This document shows positions 45,847 to 55,976 of a stretch of 64,000 nt of DNA, piece after piece. The notes below the pieces were generated by a model that was given only the letters and a program-made list of their open reading frames with translations, was not told the DNA's origin and did not search any database. Origin of the DNA: JANTGF01 sp963750735 (lineage in GTDB: Bacteria > Bacteroidota > Bacteroidia > Bacteroidales > VadinHA17); contig CAVVRY010000001.1 in the NCBI GenBank assembly GCA_963750735.1, positions 219,946-283,945 of the forward strand, read 5' to 3'. Position 1 is the stretch's first letter. Each line of letters opens with the position of its first letter. The position numbers and the translations under genes were made by a program.

Positions 45847-47028
45847 ATGAGGAGAGTTTCAGCCAATTATATTTACCCGGTTTCAGGTCCTCCACTAAAA
45901 AATGGTATTGTTGAATTTGACACAACAGGTAAAATACTAAACCTCATTGATACCAAAGGTGATTTAAGAGAGACATCTGGTTTAGAATTTTATAACGGGA
46001 TAATTACTCCTGGCTTTGTAAATGCGCATTGCCATCTCGAATTATCTTACATGAAAAACCTGATTCCTGAGAAATGCGGATTAGATCAATTTGTATCTCA
46101 CTTAACAGAAATCCGAACTAAATCATCTCATATTATTTCTGAAAGCATCAAAAACGCTCATAATGAGATGATTCGGAATGGAATTGTTGCCGTAGGTGAT
46201 ATTTCAAATACATCCAATAGCTTTGAATTTAAATCAGGAAGTAAAATTAAATACCATACTTTTCTTGAAATATTCGGAAGAAAGCCAAAAAATGCGGCTG
46301 AAATCATCCAGCAAGCTTTTGACCTTTCAAAATTAATTCTGGAAAAATTTCCACACCAACATTCAATCGTTCCTCATTCTCCTTATTCAGTATCAGCTGA
46401 ATTATTGGATAAAATAAATTCTTTATCCGATAATAATCCTGTAACAATTCACAATCAGGAAAGCATGGGTGAAATTTTACTATTCAAAGAAAAAAAAGGA
46501 CCATTGTATGAGATGCTTAATAGAATGGTTCCCGAACTTAAAAACTGGGCTCCCGAAAAGGATAATCCTCTCGATTTTATTCTTGCTAATTTAAATAAAT
46601 CTGAAAAATTACTTCTTGTTCACAATACTTATACCATAGACAAGGATATTGTAAGAACAAAAAGTTACAGTGGAGAAATATATTGGATTCTATGCCCCAA
46701 TGCTAATTTGTATATCGAAGACAAACTACCAGATATACCTATGTTTTTGGATGAAAATGAGAATATTGCCCTGGGTACTGATAGTCTTGCGTCTAATCAT
46801 AATTTATCCATTTTAGAGGAAATGAAAACTATTACTGATTATTTTCCCGAAGTCTCTTTAAAAGAAATAATTAAATGGGCTACCCTGAATGGAGCGCGGG
46901 CATTAAACATGGATTCTGAGTTGGGAAGTATCGAAAAGAATAAAAATCCAGGGTTGAATTTGATAAGTGATTTAAATCTCCCGGAAAGAAAACTAACTAA
47001 AAATACAAGGGTAATAAAAATTTGTTAG
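45847..47028 (+). CDS. Amidohydrolase (deaminase-type, TrzA/SsnA-like)
   Basis: The 393-residue metal-dependent hydrolase has GFVNAHCHLELSYMK (first two metal His), VPHSPYSVS, the HNQES stretch, LLVHNTY, and ALGTDSLASNHNLS with the metal Asp. This pattern fits deaminases acting on purine-like substrates, such as aminofutalosine deaminase of menaquinone synthesis, but assignment to one substrate is not possible from the sequence alone. Confidence 0.82.
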   Translation: MRRVSANYIYPVSGPPLKNGIVEFDTTGKILNLIDTKGDLRETSGLEFYNGIITPGFVNAHCHLELSYMKNLIPEKCGLDQFVSHLTEIRTKSSHIISESIKNAHNEMIRNGIVAVGDISNTSNSFEFKSGSKIKYHTFLEIFGRKPKNAAEIIQQAFDLSKLILEKFPHQHSIVPHSPYSVSAELLDKINSLSDNNPVTIHNQESMGEILLFKEKKGPLYEMLNRMVPELKNWAPEKDNPLDFILANLNKSEKLLLVHNTYTIDKDIVRTKSYSGEIYWILCPNANLYIEDKLPDIPMFLDENENIALGTDSLASNHNLSILEEMKTITDYFPEVSLKEIIKWATLNGARALNMDSELGSIEKNKNPGLNLISDLNLPERKLTKNTRVIKIC

Positions 47029-47033
47029 GAGCT

Positions 47034-47447
47034 CTAGCTAATACCTTTGCTATTAATATAATCGACAGCTTCTTTATCATATTCAAGGATATGATTCTCA
47101 AACCAATTATATAGGTAATCATAAATATCCATACAGATATCTTCTTTCCCTAATTTATAATCTTCGTGAAGCTTTTTTATTACATCAAGGAACTTACTAT
47201 GACTGGCCTTGTGTTGAGAGAAACCGGGATACTCTTTAAATAATATCTCCTCTCTTATTAAATAATGCTCAGCATAATGAGCCAAAGAAAAGAAAATATC
47301 AGAAATTTTCTGGTTGCAATCTCCTTCTGAAGAAACTTCACCAAGTTGGTTGAGGATTTCAAGAAATTTTTTGTGATGCTCATCAATGAAGCTGATATTC
47401 ACATTGTATTCTTCTTTCCACTCTTTAGGCCCCTTGTAGTTAACCAT
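47034..47447 (-). CDS. Bacteriohemerythrin
   Basis: The 137-residue four-helix protein has the di-iron ligand pattern: EHHKKF (first helix), HYAEHYLIREE, HKASHSKF and HILEYDKE. It binds oxygen and may carry or sense it, which suits an organism living at the oxic-anoxic edge. It is convergent with the amidohydrolase gene, and divergent from the radical-SAM gene. Confidence 0.9.
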   Translation of the reverse strand: MVNYKGPKEWKEEYNVNISFIDEHHKKFLEILNQLGEVSSEGDCNQKISDIFFSLAHYAEHYLIREEILFKEYPGFSQHKASHSKFLDVIKKLHEDYKLGKEDICMDIYDYLYNWFENHILEYDKEAVDYINSKGIS

Positions 47448-47578
47448 TTCATGAATTATTTATTTATTACAAATGTAACCTGCTGGCATATACATACAAT
47501 GATAAAAATCATAGCCAAGTTTATGGGAATCCATGGTTTCATGAAAAAGGTTAATTTTGGACTGAATTGATAATCTAT

Positions 47579-48358
47579 ATGAGTACTTTTTTGTTTGATA
47601 ATATAATATTTGGTCCAGTTAGTAGCAGAAGACTGGGTAAATCTTTAGGCGTTAACCTATTGCCAAATAATCAAAAAATCTGCAACTTCAATTGTATCTA
47701 TTGTGAGTGTGGTTGGTCAGAGAATATAAAAAGTGAAAAAGTAAAATTTCATAAAAGGGAGGAAATCTCAGATGCATTGCGATCAAGATTAGACCAGCTT
47801 AAAACGTCCAATAATGTTCCGGATGCTATAACTTTTGCGGGAAATGGGGAACCTACCATGCATCCCAATTTTGAAGATATAATCAATGATTCAATTCAAA
47901 TACGCAATGAAGTTGCGCCACAAGCACAAATAGCAGTTCTTTCAAACGCCACTTTAATTCATAAGCCAGATGTTTTCATGGCTTTGAATAAAATTGATCA
48001 AAATATTTTAAAAATTGACTCTGCCGTTCCCGAGACAATTGAAAAAATAAACCAGCCAAAAGGGAAACTAAACTTAAAAGAGTTAATACAAAATATGAAA
48101 GCTTTTAAGGGTAACTTAATTATTCAAACTCTGTTCCTGCGTGGTGAGACAGATGGGGTAGAAATAAATAACACCACTCATAAGGAAATTGAAGCCTGGC
48201 TGGAGTTAATCAAGGAAGTAAAGCCATCAAAGGTTATGATTTATACCTTCCATAGGGAAACTTCTGCTAAAGGACTAACCCGGATTCCAGAAAATGAACT
48301 CCAACAGATTTCTGAAAAGGTTAAGAAGTTAGGTATAAGTACCCTGGTATCACCTTAA
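47579..48358 (+). CDS. Radical SAM protein (COG0731-like)
   Basis: The 259-residue protein has GPVSSRRLGKSLGVNLLP then the cluster motif CNFNCIYCE (CxxxCxxC), and TFAGNGEPTMHP for SAM binding. This is the bacterial COG0731 type, loosely related to wyosine-synthesis enzymes but of unproven function in bacteria. Start set at the ATG at 47579 (MSTFLFDNIIFGPVSSRRLG), in line with family N-termini. Confidence 0.85.
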   Translation: MSTFLFDNIIFGPVSSRRLGKSLGVNLLPNNQKICNFNCIYCECGWSENIKSEKVKFHKREEISDALRSRLDQLKTSNNVPDAITFAGNGEPTMHPNFEDIINDSIQIRNEVAPQAQIAVLSNATLIHKPDVFMALNKIDQNILKIDSAVPETIEKINQPKGKLNLKELIQNMKAFKGNLIIQTLFLRGETDGVEINNTTHKEIEAWLELIKEVKPSKVMIYTFHRETSAKGLTRIPENELQQISEKVKKLGISTLVSP

Positions 48359-48360
48359 AG

Positions 48361-49470
48361 ATGAAACATAATCGGAGTGATAGCAAAAAAAATGTATTAA
48401 TATGCCCACTTGATTGGGGCCTGGGTCATGCCAGCAGGGATATTTATATCATTCATAAGCTATTAGAGACAAACAATTTCAATGTGATTATTGCAGCAGA
48501 CAAAGCTCCTTATTATCTGCTAAAATCAGAATTTCCAGAACTTCAATTTATTAAGTTTCCCTCATTTACTATCAGCTATTCCCGGTCAATACCATTGGTT
48601 CTTAAAATCATATTCTCCTTTCCAAAAATGCTGATTGGTTATTTTAGGGAGCATAAGATGTTAAAGCATATCATTAAGAAATACAACATTGATATTGCTA
48701 TTTCCGACAACAGATATGGGCTTTGGAACAATAAAATAACCACAGTATTTATTACTCATCAATTAAGAGTTATTTTTCCAAAGTCTATAAAATGTTTTGA
48801 ATCCCTATTTTTTAAAATATCAACACAAATAATCCAAAAATTTGATTTTTGCTGGGTGCCCGATATTCCTGGTGATGAAAACCTTGCAGGGAAATTATCA
48901 CATCCGAAGAAAATTCCAGGGAATTCTCTTTATATAGGCCTGCTCTCTCGTTTTTTAATTGAAAAATATCAGAAACCAAAAAAACAGGTTAAAAAATTTG
49001 ATGTATTGGTCATCCTGTCCGGCCCTGAACCACAAAGGTCTGTGCTGGAGAAGATAATTATTCGACAATTTCGAAATACTGAGCATAGTGTTTTAATTGT
49101 CCGGGGAATCCCATGGAAGAAGCAAGGTCAAACAATACACAATAATATTCAACTTGTATCACATTTGAGTGCTGATTTGCTAAACTCTTATTTACAGAAC
49201 GCAAAAAGTATAATTTGTCGCTCAGGATATAGTTCCGTTATGGACTTAACCATTTTGGGCAAAACAGCTATACTGATTCCAACCCCAGGACAGACTGAGC
49301 AGGAATATCTCGCGCACCTTTTAGCTGAAAAAAAATTATTTGTAAAAGCCGATCAAAATAATTTGGATTTCGAAAAGGCTATTAAAGAAATTGAAGAAGT
49401 AAAAACAAGTTTTCATGAAAACGATTCAGGCTTCCTGGATAAAGCTATCAAGCAACTTATTGATATTTAG
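48361..49470 (+). CDS. Glycosyltransferase, GT28/MurG-like
   Basis: The 369-residue protein opens VLICPLDWGLGHASRD (glycine-rich acceptor-domain loop like that of MurG-type enzymes) and has later CRSGYSSVMDLTILGKTAILIPTPGQTEQEYLA (about residues 285-317), the nucleotide-sugar binding region of GT28. The acceptor is unknown. It begins 2 bp after the radical SAM gene and overlaps tail-to-tail with the PAP2 gene by 4 bp. Confidence 0.82.
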   Translation: MKHNRSDSKKNVLICPLDWGLGHASRDIYIIHKLLETNNFNVIIAADKAPYYLLKSEFPELQFIKFPSFTISYSRSIPLVLKIIFSFPKMLIGYFREHKMLKHIIKKYNIDIAISDNRYGLWNNKITTVFITHQLRVIFPKSIKCFESLFFKISTQIIQKFDFCWVPDIPGDENLAGKLSHPKKIPGNSLYIGLLSRFLIEKYQKPKKQVKKFDVLVILSGPEPQRSVLEKIIIRQFRNTEHSVLIVRGIPWKKQGQTIHNNIQLVSHLSADLLNSYLQNAKSIICRSGYSSVMDLTILGKTAILIPTPGQTEQEYLAHLLAEKKLFVKADQNNLDFEKAIKEIEEVKTSFHENDSGFLDKAIKQLIDI

Positions 49471-50075
49471 AGAAAATAGAGCATTGTTCCGGCAATAAAA
49501 AAACCGAGTAAATATCCTGAATAAATTTGTCCCGGATTATGTGCATTTAATTGCAAACGGGATGCACCCAAAAGTCCACTTATAAAAATCAAAACAATAA
49601 AGTAAAGATTTAAGTTAATTCTATATCGAAATGCAATACTTAAAACAGCTCCTGTAAGTGCCCCTATTCCTATCATATGAAGAGAAATTTTCCATTTCCA
49701 GGATATAACAATTGCCATGAAAATACATACCGCTCCGGCAAGAATATACACCCTTATCACATCGGGTGTATTGTACCGGCTAAGTAAGTAATAGGTTAAA
49801 TAAAAAAGAAATGCATTTATTATTAAAGGGATTATTCTTTCATTTGAACTTTCCATTTGTACAGAAGAAATTATTTTCCTGTATAAATAGATTGGAGTTA
49901 TACTTAAAGGCACAATGGCCGTATTTACTCCAACAATAATATAAATCCACTTTTTCATGCTGGGTGGCAGGTATGAAATATACAAACTTGAATGAAATAA
50001 GATTAGCAGTCCGTAAAATGTTACAAACAGAGGATGAAATAAAAAGGATAATATATGAGCGAATCTCTTCTCCAT
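49467..50075 (-). CDS. PAP2-like membrane protein
   Basis: The 202-residue protein has about six hydrophobic segments. The end carries ASRLQLNAHNPGQIYSGYLLG, the SR-x5-H-x5-G third motif of the PAP2 superfamily, but the first phosphatase motif is not clear; it may be a divergent lipid phosphatase. Start chosen at 50075 (MEKRFAHILSFLFHPL) because the longer frame would overlap rpoN. Confidence 0.65.
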   Translation of the reverse strand: MEKRFAHILSFLFHPLFVTFYGLLILFHSSLYISYLPPSMKKWIYIIVGVNTAIVPLSITPIYLYRKIISSVQMESSNERIIPLIINAFLFYLTYYLLSRYNTPDVIRVYILAGAVCIFMAIVISWKWKISLHMIGIGALTGAVLSIAFRYRINLNLYFIVLIFISGLLGASRLQLNAHNPGQIYSGYLLGFFIAGTMLYFL

Positions 50076-50142
50076 ACAAAATATTTTGCCGTAAATATAA
50101 AAAGATAAAATTGAGGGGGTTAAAATAAGGTAATTTATTTGA

Positions 50143-51600
50143 TCAAAGCTCTTTTCGTAATCGTGCAACAGGAATTTTCAGTTGTTCCCGGTATTTAGCT
50201 ACCGTTCTTCGTGCAATCCTATATCCTTTATCCTTAAGTAATTCTGCCAGCTTTTCATCTGTTACAGGTTTCTTTTTATTCTCATTGCCTACAACATCTT
50301 TGAGAATTTTTTTAATCTCCCTTGTTGAAACCTCTTCCCCATCTTCATTTACCATTCCTTCAGAAAAAAAATGCTTTAAAGGATAAATAGAAGATGGTGT
50401 TTGAACATATTTACTATTTGCAACCCTCGAAATGGTTGAAATATCAAGATTTGTTTTCTCTGCAATATCTTTCAGAATCATTGGCCTCAATTTCACTTCA
50501 TCCTCATCCTCAAAAAAATCTTTCTGGTACTCAAGAATAGCCTCCATAGTAAGCAGCAATGTATTTTGTCTTTGCTTTATTGCGTCAATAAACCAACGCG
50601 CTGAATCGAGTTTCTGCCTTACAAAACTAATTGCATCTTTTTGAACTTTTGAATGTCCTTCTTTATTGTTTTTATAGGATTCGAGCATTTCTGCATAAGT
50701 TCTGCTCACATGCAAATCAGGTACATTTCTGGCGTTCAAAGAAAGTTGTAAAAACCCATCCTTCGAATCAACCACAAAATCGGGCACTATGTGCTGAACA
50801 GTTTTATTAAGAGGGTCACTAAAGGTACTTCCAGGCTTAGGGTTTAGCTTTAATATCTCATTTATTGCAGCCTTTAATTCTTCCTCAGAAATGTTAAGCC
50901 TGGAAATAATCTTATCGTAGTGTTTTTTTGTAAATTCTGAAAAATAATATTTGAGTACCTGCCTTGCTAATTTGGTTATCGGATCTGACTGATCTTTTCT
51001 ATTAATCTGCAGCAGTAAACACTCCTGAAGATCACTTGCGCCTACTCCGGCCGGATCAAAATCCTGAACTATTTCAAGCACATTTAAAAGTTCATCTTCA
51101 GTGGTTGAAAAATTCATTGAAAATGCTAAATCATCAACGATATTCTCGGGTTTCCTGCGCAAATAACCATCCTCATCAATATTTCCTAGTATGTATTTCC
51201 CAAGAATTTCCTGCTTCTCAGTTAATTTCCGTAATCCCATTTGAGCTTCGAGGTGGTCATGAAAAGTATCGCCAACTGAAAAAGGAATTTCTGATTTCTT
51301 ATCATCACTGGAATAGTTCCTTGACATTAACTTGTAATTTGGCACATCCTCATCATTAATGTAATCTGACAATGTAAATTCTTCCTGATCATTGTCAACA
51401 TCCCCCTCCTGAATTTCATTTTCCTGGTTTGAGTCGTCTGTCGAGTTCTGTGTTTCATCCTCAAGTACTGGATTTTCTTCAAGTTCTTTTTTTATCCTCT
51501 GCTCAAGCTCAATGGTTGGAATCTCCAGAAGTTTAATCATCTGAATCTGCTGTGGAGAAAGCTTTTGTAATAACTTATGCTGTAGTCGTTGTTTTAACAT
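50143..51600 (-). CDS. rpoN: RNA polymerase sigma-54 factor
   Basis: The 485-residue protein has region I LSPQQIQMIKLLEIPTIELEQRI (activator interaction), an acidic region II (about 45-80), the core-binding region III, and a C-terminal RpoN box ARRTVAKYREQLKIP that reads the -24 element. Recognises -24/-12 promoters with the help of AAA+ activators. None of those activators is seen in this window. Confidence 0.95.
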   Translation of the reverse strand: MLKQRLQHKLLQKLSPQQIQMIKLLEIPTIELEQRIKKELEENPVLEDETQNSTDDSNQENEIQEGDVDNDQEEFTLSDYINDEDVPNYKLMSRNYSSDDKKSEIPFSVGDTFHDHLEAQMGLRKLTEKQEILGKYILGNIDEDGYLRRKPENIVDDLAFSMNFSTTEDELLNVLEIVQDFDPAGVGASDLQECLLLQINRKDQSDPITKLARQVLKYYFSEFTKKHYDKIISRLNISEEELKAAINEILKLNPKPGSTFSDPLNKTVQHIVPDFVVDSKDGFLQLSLNARNVPDLHVSRTYAEMLESYKNNKEGHSKVQKDAISFVRQKLDSARWFIDAIKQRQNTLLLTMEAILEYQKDFFEDEDEVKLRPMILKDIAEKTNLDISTISRVANSKYVQTPSSIYPLKHFFSEGMVNEDGEEVSTREIKKILKDVVGNENKKKPVTDEKLAELLKDKGYRIARRTVAKYREQLKIPVARLRKEL

Positions 51601-51817
51601 CGAAGATTTCTAAACTGCATGGATTTCCAACCAAAATAACAATAAAATTTGAATTAAATACCAAGTAATATTAACATTTCTTCACAAGGTATAACGTATA
51701 ATTTTAATAATGAATATATTAATTAATAATAAGTATTCTTCAGCTTACAATTTTAGCTTTTGAAAAAGGGAAACTTTAAGGTCAGAAACATTTAAGTTAC
51801 CGATAAGTAAAACAAAA

Positions 51818-53209
51818 TTAAAACTCCGCATTCTTGGGAGTTCGTGGAAAAGGAATAACATCCCTGATATTTTTCATGCCGGTAACAAACAAAACCATAC
51901 GTTCAAAACCAAGACCAAATCCGCTATGAGGAGCAGTTCCAAATTTTCGGGTTTCAAGATACCACCATAAATCTTTTTTTGGAATGTTGAGTTCCTTTAT
52001 TCTGTTTTCCAGTTTTTCATAGTTTTCTTCACGCTGTGATCCTCCAATAATTTCTCCAATTCTTGGAAATAAAACATCCATGGCCCTCACCGTCTTTCCA
52101 TCATCATTCTGCTTCATATAAAAAGCTTTTATCTCAAGTGGATAATCAGAAAGAATCACCGGTTTATTAAAATGTTCCTCAACCAGGTATCTTTCATGTT
52201 CAGCCTGTAGGTCAACACCCCACTTAACAGGAAATTCAAAATTCTTACCTGATTTGACTAAAATATCAATTGCCTCGGTGTATCCTAATCTAACATATTC
52301 TACCTCGACAATAGATTGTAATGTTGTAATAAGCTCCGGATCATACATTTTATTAAGAAACTCAAGATCATCCAGGCAATTGTCGAGAATATACTTTACA
52401 AGATATTTTAAAAAATCTTCTGCAAGGTCCATATTATCATGGATATCATAGAATGCCATTTCAGGTTCTATCATCCAGAACTCCGCCAAATGTCGCGGTG
52501 TATTTGAGTTTTCAGCCCTGAAGGTTGGTCCGAATGTATAAATTTGAGATAATGCCAGGGCTCCCAGCTCCCCTTCAAGCTGACCAGATACAGTTAAATT
52601 TGTTTCCTTGCCGAAAAAGTCCTCTGTGTAATCAACTTTACCATGCTCATTTAAAGGTGGATTAACAGGATCCAGGATAGAAACCCTGAACATTTCACCA
52701 GCCCCCTCAGCATCTGAACCAGTAATAATGGGCGTATGCAAGTAGTAAAATCCATTGTCATTGAAATACTTGTTGATGGCAAATGCCAAGGCATGCCGAA
52801 TTCGAAATACAGCACCAAAAGTATTGGTCCTTGGCCTCAAATGAGCAATAGTCCTTAAAAATTCTAGACTATGTCCCTTCTTCTGCAATGGGTAAGATGA
52901 ACTATCAGCCAAACCGTATACCTCAATCTCGCTGGCTTGAATTTCGCTGGACTGACCCTGGCCCAGTGATTCAACTAAATTTCCCTTTACACGCAGGCAA
53001 GCACCAGTTGAAATGGACTTAATCATTTCAGCATCAAATTTTTCAACCTCTGCTACAACCTGAATATTGTGTACTATAGAGCCATCATTTAATGCAATAA
53101 ATGCAATCTTGTTATTTCCTCTTTTTGTCCGTACCCATCCCTTAACCTCAACATCTCTGTCAAACTCTTTTGTTTTCAGTAATTCCCTGATTTTTTCTCG
53201 TCTTTGCAT
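51818..53209 (-). CDS. asnS: Asparaginyl-tRNA synthetase
   Basis: The 463-residue class IIb enzyme has an N-terminal OB fold (VEVKGWVRTKRGNNKIAFIALNDGS), motif 2 with FGPTFRAENSNTPRHLAEFWMIEPE, and motif 3 GFGLGFERMVLFVTG. The residues of motif 2 and lack of an Asp-type loop mark it as Asn rather than Asp enzyme. A -7 element (TATTTTTG, minus strand) is at 53233-53240. Confidence 0.95.
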   Translation of the reverse strand: MQRREKIRELLKTKEFDRDVEVKGWVRTKRGNNKIAFIALNDGSIVHNIQVVAEVEKFDAEMIKSISTGACLRVKGNLVESLGQGQSSEIQASEIEVYGLADSSSYPLQKKGHSLEFLRTIAHLRPRTNTFGAVFRIRHALAFAINKYFNDNGFYYLHTPIITGSDAEGAGEMFRVSILDPVNPPLNEHGKVDYTEDFFGKETNLTVSGQLEGELGALALSQIYTFGPTFRAENSNTPRHLAEFWMIEPEMAFYDIHDNMDLAEDFLKYLVKYILDNCLDDLEFLNKMYDPELITTLQSIVEVEYVRLGYTEAIDILVKSGKNFEFPVKWGVDLQAEHERYLVEEHFNKPVILSDYPLEIKAFYMKQNDDGKTVRAMDVLFPRIGEIIGGSQREENYEKLENRIKELNIPKKDLWWYLETRKFGTAPHSGFGLGFERMVLFVTGMKNIRDVIPFPRTPKNAEF

Positions 53210-53232
53210 TTAATAAATTTTAAAAATTCATG

Positions 53233-53240
53233 CAAAAATA
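53233..53240 (-). promoter_or_regulatory. Putative -7 element of asnS
   Basis: Minus-strand TATTTTTG matches TAnnTTTG, 24 bp before the start codon. Confidence 0.4.
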
Positions 53241-53393
53241 CAATTTTTCCATGATTGGTATAGACAGAATAGTAAGTTAAATGGTTTGATTCATTATAGA
53301 TTTACTTTACCTATATCCATATTACAGTTAAATCCTTTTTTTTATAATTTTAAATTCATAGTTTAGCCAGTACTATAATGCGCAATTCTCCTT

Positions 53394-54200
53394 ATGGAAG
53401 AACATAACAATTTCATATTAGTCCCATGGGATTTTACAAAAATCTCTGAAAATGCTTTAATGCATGGAATTAAAATTGCAAAAATGACAGATGATTCAAT
53501 TGTAATTCAGCATGTTGTTGATAAAAATCTGTCATCAAAGAATGAAAGTGAACTCCAATTAAAACTTGAAAATGTAAAAGAAAAATTTGAAAATCTATTT
53601 GGAATCAAAATTCAGGTATTAATTAGTAAGGGTAATATTTTCTCTGCTATTTCCAGTTTTGCCAATAAGAATAATGCCAGTATGGTAATTATGGGAACAC
53701 ATGGGATAACAGGAATGCAGAAAATAACAGGTAGCTGGGCATTGAAGGTTATTGCAGGATCAAAAGTTCCATTCATGGTTGTACAGGATAGACCTGGAGA
53801 TTGGGAAAAGTATAAAAACATTGTATTCCTTATAGATTTCAGGGAAGAGAACAAAGATAAATTGAAGTGGGCGATTTTTATGGGTAAGTATTTTGATTCA
53901 AAAGTGTATATTTTGAAATCAAAAGAAGTGGATGCGAAATTGGTAAAAAAGACAAATACCAATTTAAATTTTGCTATCAAATTTCTTATTCAGAATCGCC
54001 TGGATTATGAGATTTGTGAATTACCCCTGTCTCCAAATCTGGCTAAAGATACGCTTGCGTTCGCTCAGGATTTAAACGCTGATTTAATTCTAATTACTAC
54101 AACCAAAAACATTACACCTGCAAAGTATCTATTGGGAGTTCAGGAACAATATATTATTGCCAATAGTTCAAAAATTCCAGTGATGTGCATTAATCCCTGA
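53394..54200 (+). CDS. Universal stress protein, two-domain
   Basis: The 268-residue protein has two UspA-like halves. The first (about 1-140) has NFILVPWDFTKISENALMHGIKIA and the ATP-site stretch VIMGTHGITGMQKITGSWALKVI. The second (about 145-268) is more diverged and ends ILGVQEQYIIANSSKIPVMCI-like. Binds nucleotides and responds to stress; the precise role is unknown. Confidence 0.87.
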   Translation: MEEHNNFILVPWDFTKISENALMHGIKIAKMTDDSIVIQHVVDKNLSSKNESELQLKLENVKEKFENLFGIKIQVLISKGNIFSAISSFANKNNASMVIMGTHGITGMQKITGSWALKVIAGSKVPFMVVQDRPGDWEKYKNIVFLIDFREENKDKLKWAIFMGKYFDSKVYILKSKEVDAKLVKKTNTNLNFAIKFLIQNRLDYEICELPLSPNLAKDTLAFAQDLNADLILITTTKNITPAKYLLGVQEQYIIANSSKIPVMCINP

Positions 54201-54244
54201 GATTATTATAAGTCAAGGTTTTAATTCCCCATTTTTGAAAATAT

Positions 54245-55726
54245 TCAAGATTTAATTTTCCCGGCAATAATTCGGTTGAAAAGAATGAATATGGTCAGAA
54301 CAACAACCCACTGTAAAACACAGGTCATTACGCTGAAGGGATTCAAAGGATTATACCAGGCTTCCGGTGCAAATACAGTGGCCGACTGAAAAAGCCACCA
54401 AAACGATAGAATAAACGCAGCGATTGGAACTATAAATTTCATTTCTATTATCCACCATTTGCCTAATCTCCAGTCGTTGGGGATTTTACTTAATTCTTCC
54501 GTCATTTTTTTTGCCCCCAGTTTTATTATAGCGGTAGCAATGAAAGCACCCGAAATCATTAAGGCAATACCCCATACGTAATCCTGATTACTCAGTAAAT
54601 TAAGATTTTTTGCTGAAGGAATTCCAAATAAATAAACTACAGCTACAACAAGACTTATTGATTTTGTTCGGCTCAACCCCATGTCGAGAAGGACTCTTGT
54701 TGGCAGTTCGAACATCGCTATGATAGATGAAAATCCAGCAAAAGTTAATCCAAGAAAAAATAAAACTGCCAGGGCTGATCCCATTGGCATCCTGGCAAAC
54801 AACTGGGGCATCCATATAAAAGTGAGTCCGGTAGAGGCGGGCCCACTAGTTTTCATAATTTCAAGCGTTTCGGAGTTGGTCATCCCCATTTCAGTTTGGA
54901 GTACAGAGAATACTGTACCAAAAATCATAATGGCAGCAATAATAGAAACAGTATTATTTCCAATCCCGGTAATAAACGCATTTTTAACTACACCAAACTT
55001 TGATTGCATATAAACTGCATACGTTAGGAATAATCCCCAACCTGCTCCTGTATCCCAGGCATTTTGGGTTAATGCTGCCAACCATACTTTTGGCCTTGAT
55101 AACTGATCCCAATCCGGAGAAAATAAATATTTTATTCCTTCAAAAGCCCCAGGAAGTGTAACAGCCCGAATAACTGAGAGTAAAACAATAAATAAGAGTG
55201 TTGGAATAAGAAACTTATTAACTTTTTCTATTGTTCGCACTCCCTGCCATACTACCAGAGCTCCAAATCCAACAGCTAGAAAATGAAAAAACAACGGCCA
55301 ATTGCTGTTCTGAAAATTATCCCATACTGCCATTGCTTCATTTGAATCTAATGGAAGAGGATGAAACAATGTTAAATAAAAATAGTAAATACACCAGCCT
55401 ACAACAACTGTATAAAAAAAAGCAATGGCTGTGGATACAAAAGCTACAAATGTCCCCATCCAGGCAAATTTCTCACCAATGGCCTTTTTAAATACACCAA
55501 TGGCACCAAGCCTGAATTTTCTCCCCAATGCATACTCAGCAATGATTAAAGGAATACTCCATACAAACAGGAAAATGAGCCAGGCAACCAGAAAGGCACC
55601 AGCACCGTGTTCTCCTCCATTCTGAGCAGCAATTCTTGGAAATCTCCAAATATTGCCAGTACCAACAGCTATGCCCAAAGCACTTAAAATTAAGCCAAGG
55701 CGGGAAGAAAATCTTTGCTTTTCCAA
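54245..55726 (-). CDS. Sodium-dependent transporter, SNF/NSS family
   Basis: The 493-residue protein has about 12 membrane helices and opens FSSRLGLILSALGIAVGTGNIWRFP, the Na+ site motif of the neurotransmitter:sodium symporter family; TM6 region with TQNAWDTGAGWGLFLTYAVYM. It likely imports an amino acid or related amine with sodium. It stands alone, convergent with the Usp gene. Confidence 0.9.
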   Translation of the reverse strand: MEKQRFSSRLGLILSALGIAVGTGNIWRFPRIAAQNGGEHGAGAFLVAWLIFLFVWSIPLIIAEYALGRKFRLGAIGVFKKAIGEKFAWMGTFVAFVSTAIAFFYTVVVGWCIYYFYLTLFHPLPLDSNEAMAVWDNFQNSNWPLFFHFLAVGFGALVVWQGVRTIEKVNKFLIPTLLFIVLLSVIRAVTLPGAFEGIKYLFSPDWDQLSRPKVWLAALTQNAWDTGAGWGLFLTYAVYMQSKFGVVKNAFITGIGNNTVSIIAAIMIFGTVFSVLQTEMGMTNSETLEIMKTSGPASTGLTFIWMPQLFARMPMGSALAVLFFLGLTFAGFSSIIAMFELPTRVLLDMGLSRTKSISLVVAVVYLFGIPSAKNLNLLSNQDYVWGIALMISGAFIATAIIKLGAKKMTEELSKIPNDWRLGKWWIIEMKFIVPIAAFILSFWWLFQSATVFAPEAWYNPLNPFSVMTCVLQWVVVLTIFILFNRIIAGKIKS

Positions 55727-55956
55727 ATTAGCAGGATTAATTGTGAAAATATTCAGAATCTTTTTACAAGATTAATAAAATAATTTTGAAACCATACTTC
55801 CTGATAAATAAATAAAAGTTACCCGGTAATATGATCTTTTGAAACTGGAAGACCCATTCTTCAACAAGTACTGGCAATTTTAAAAATTTAATCAATCTAT
55901 TCATTGGATATAATTTTACTATGAAAAAAAATGCGGAATTAACAATTCAAAATCTT

Positions 55957-55964
55957 TACCTTTG
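55957..55964 (+). promoter_or_regulatory. Putative -7 element of gldA
   Basis: TACCTTTG matches TAnnTTTG, 13 bp before the ATG at 55977. It argues against the upstream TTG as start. Confidence 0.5.
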
Positions 55965-55976
55965 CAATCAACTATT

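Noticed and set aside
50076..50168. Upstream extension of the PAP2 gene
   Set aside because: It would overlap rpoN by 26 bp and add a non-family N-terminus; the ATG at 50075 fits better.
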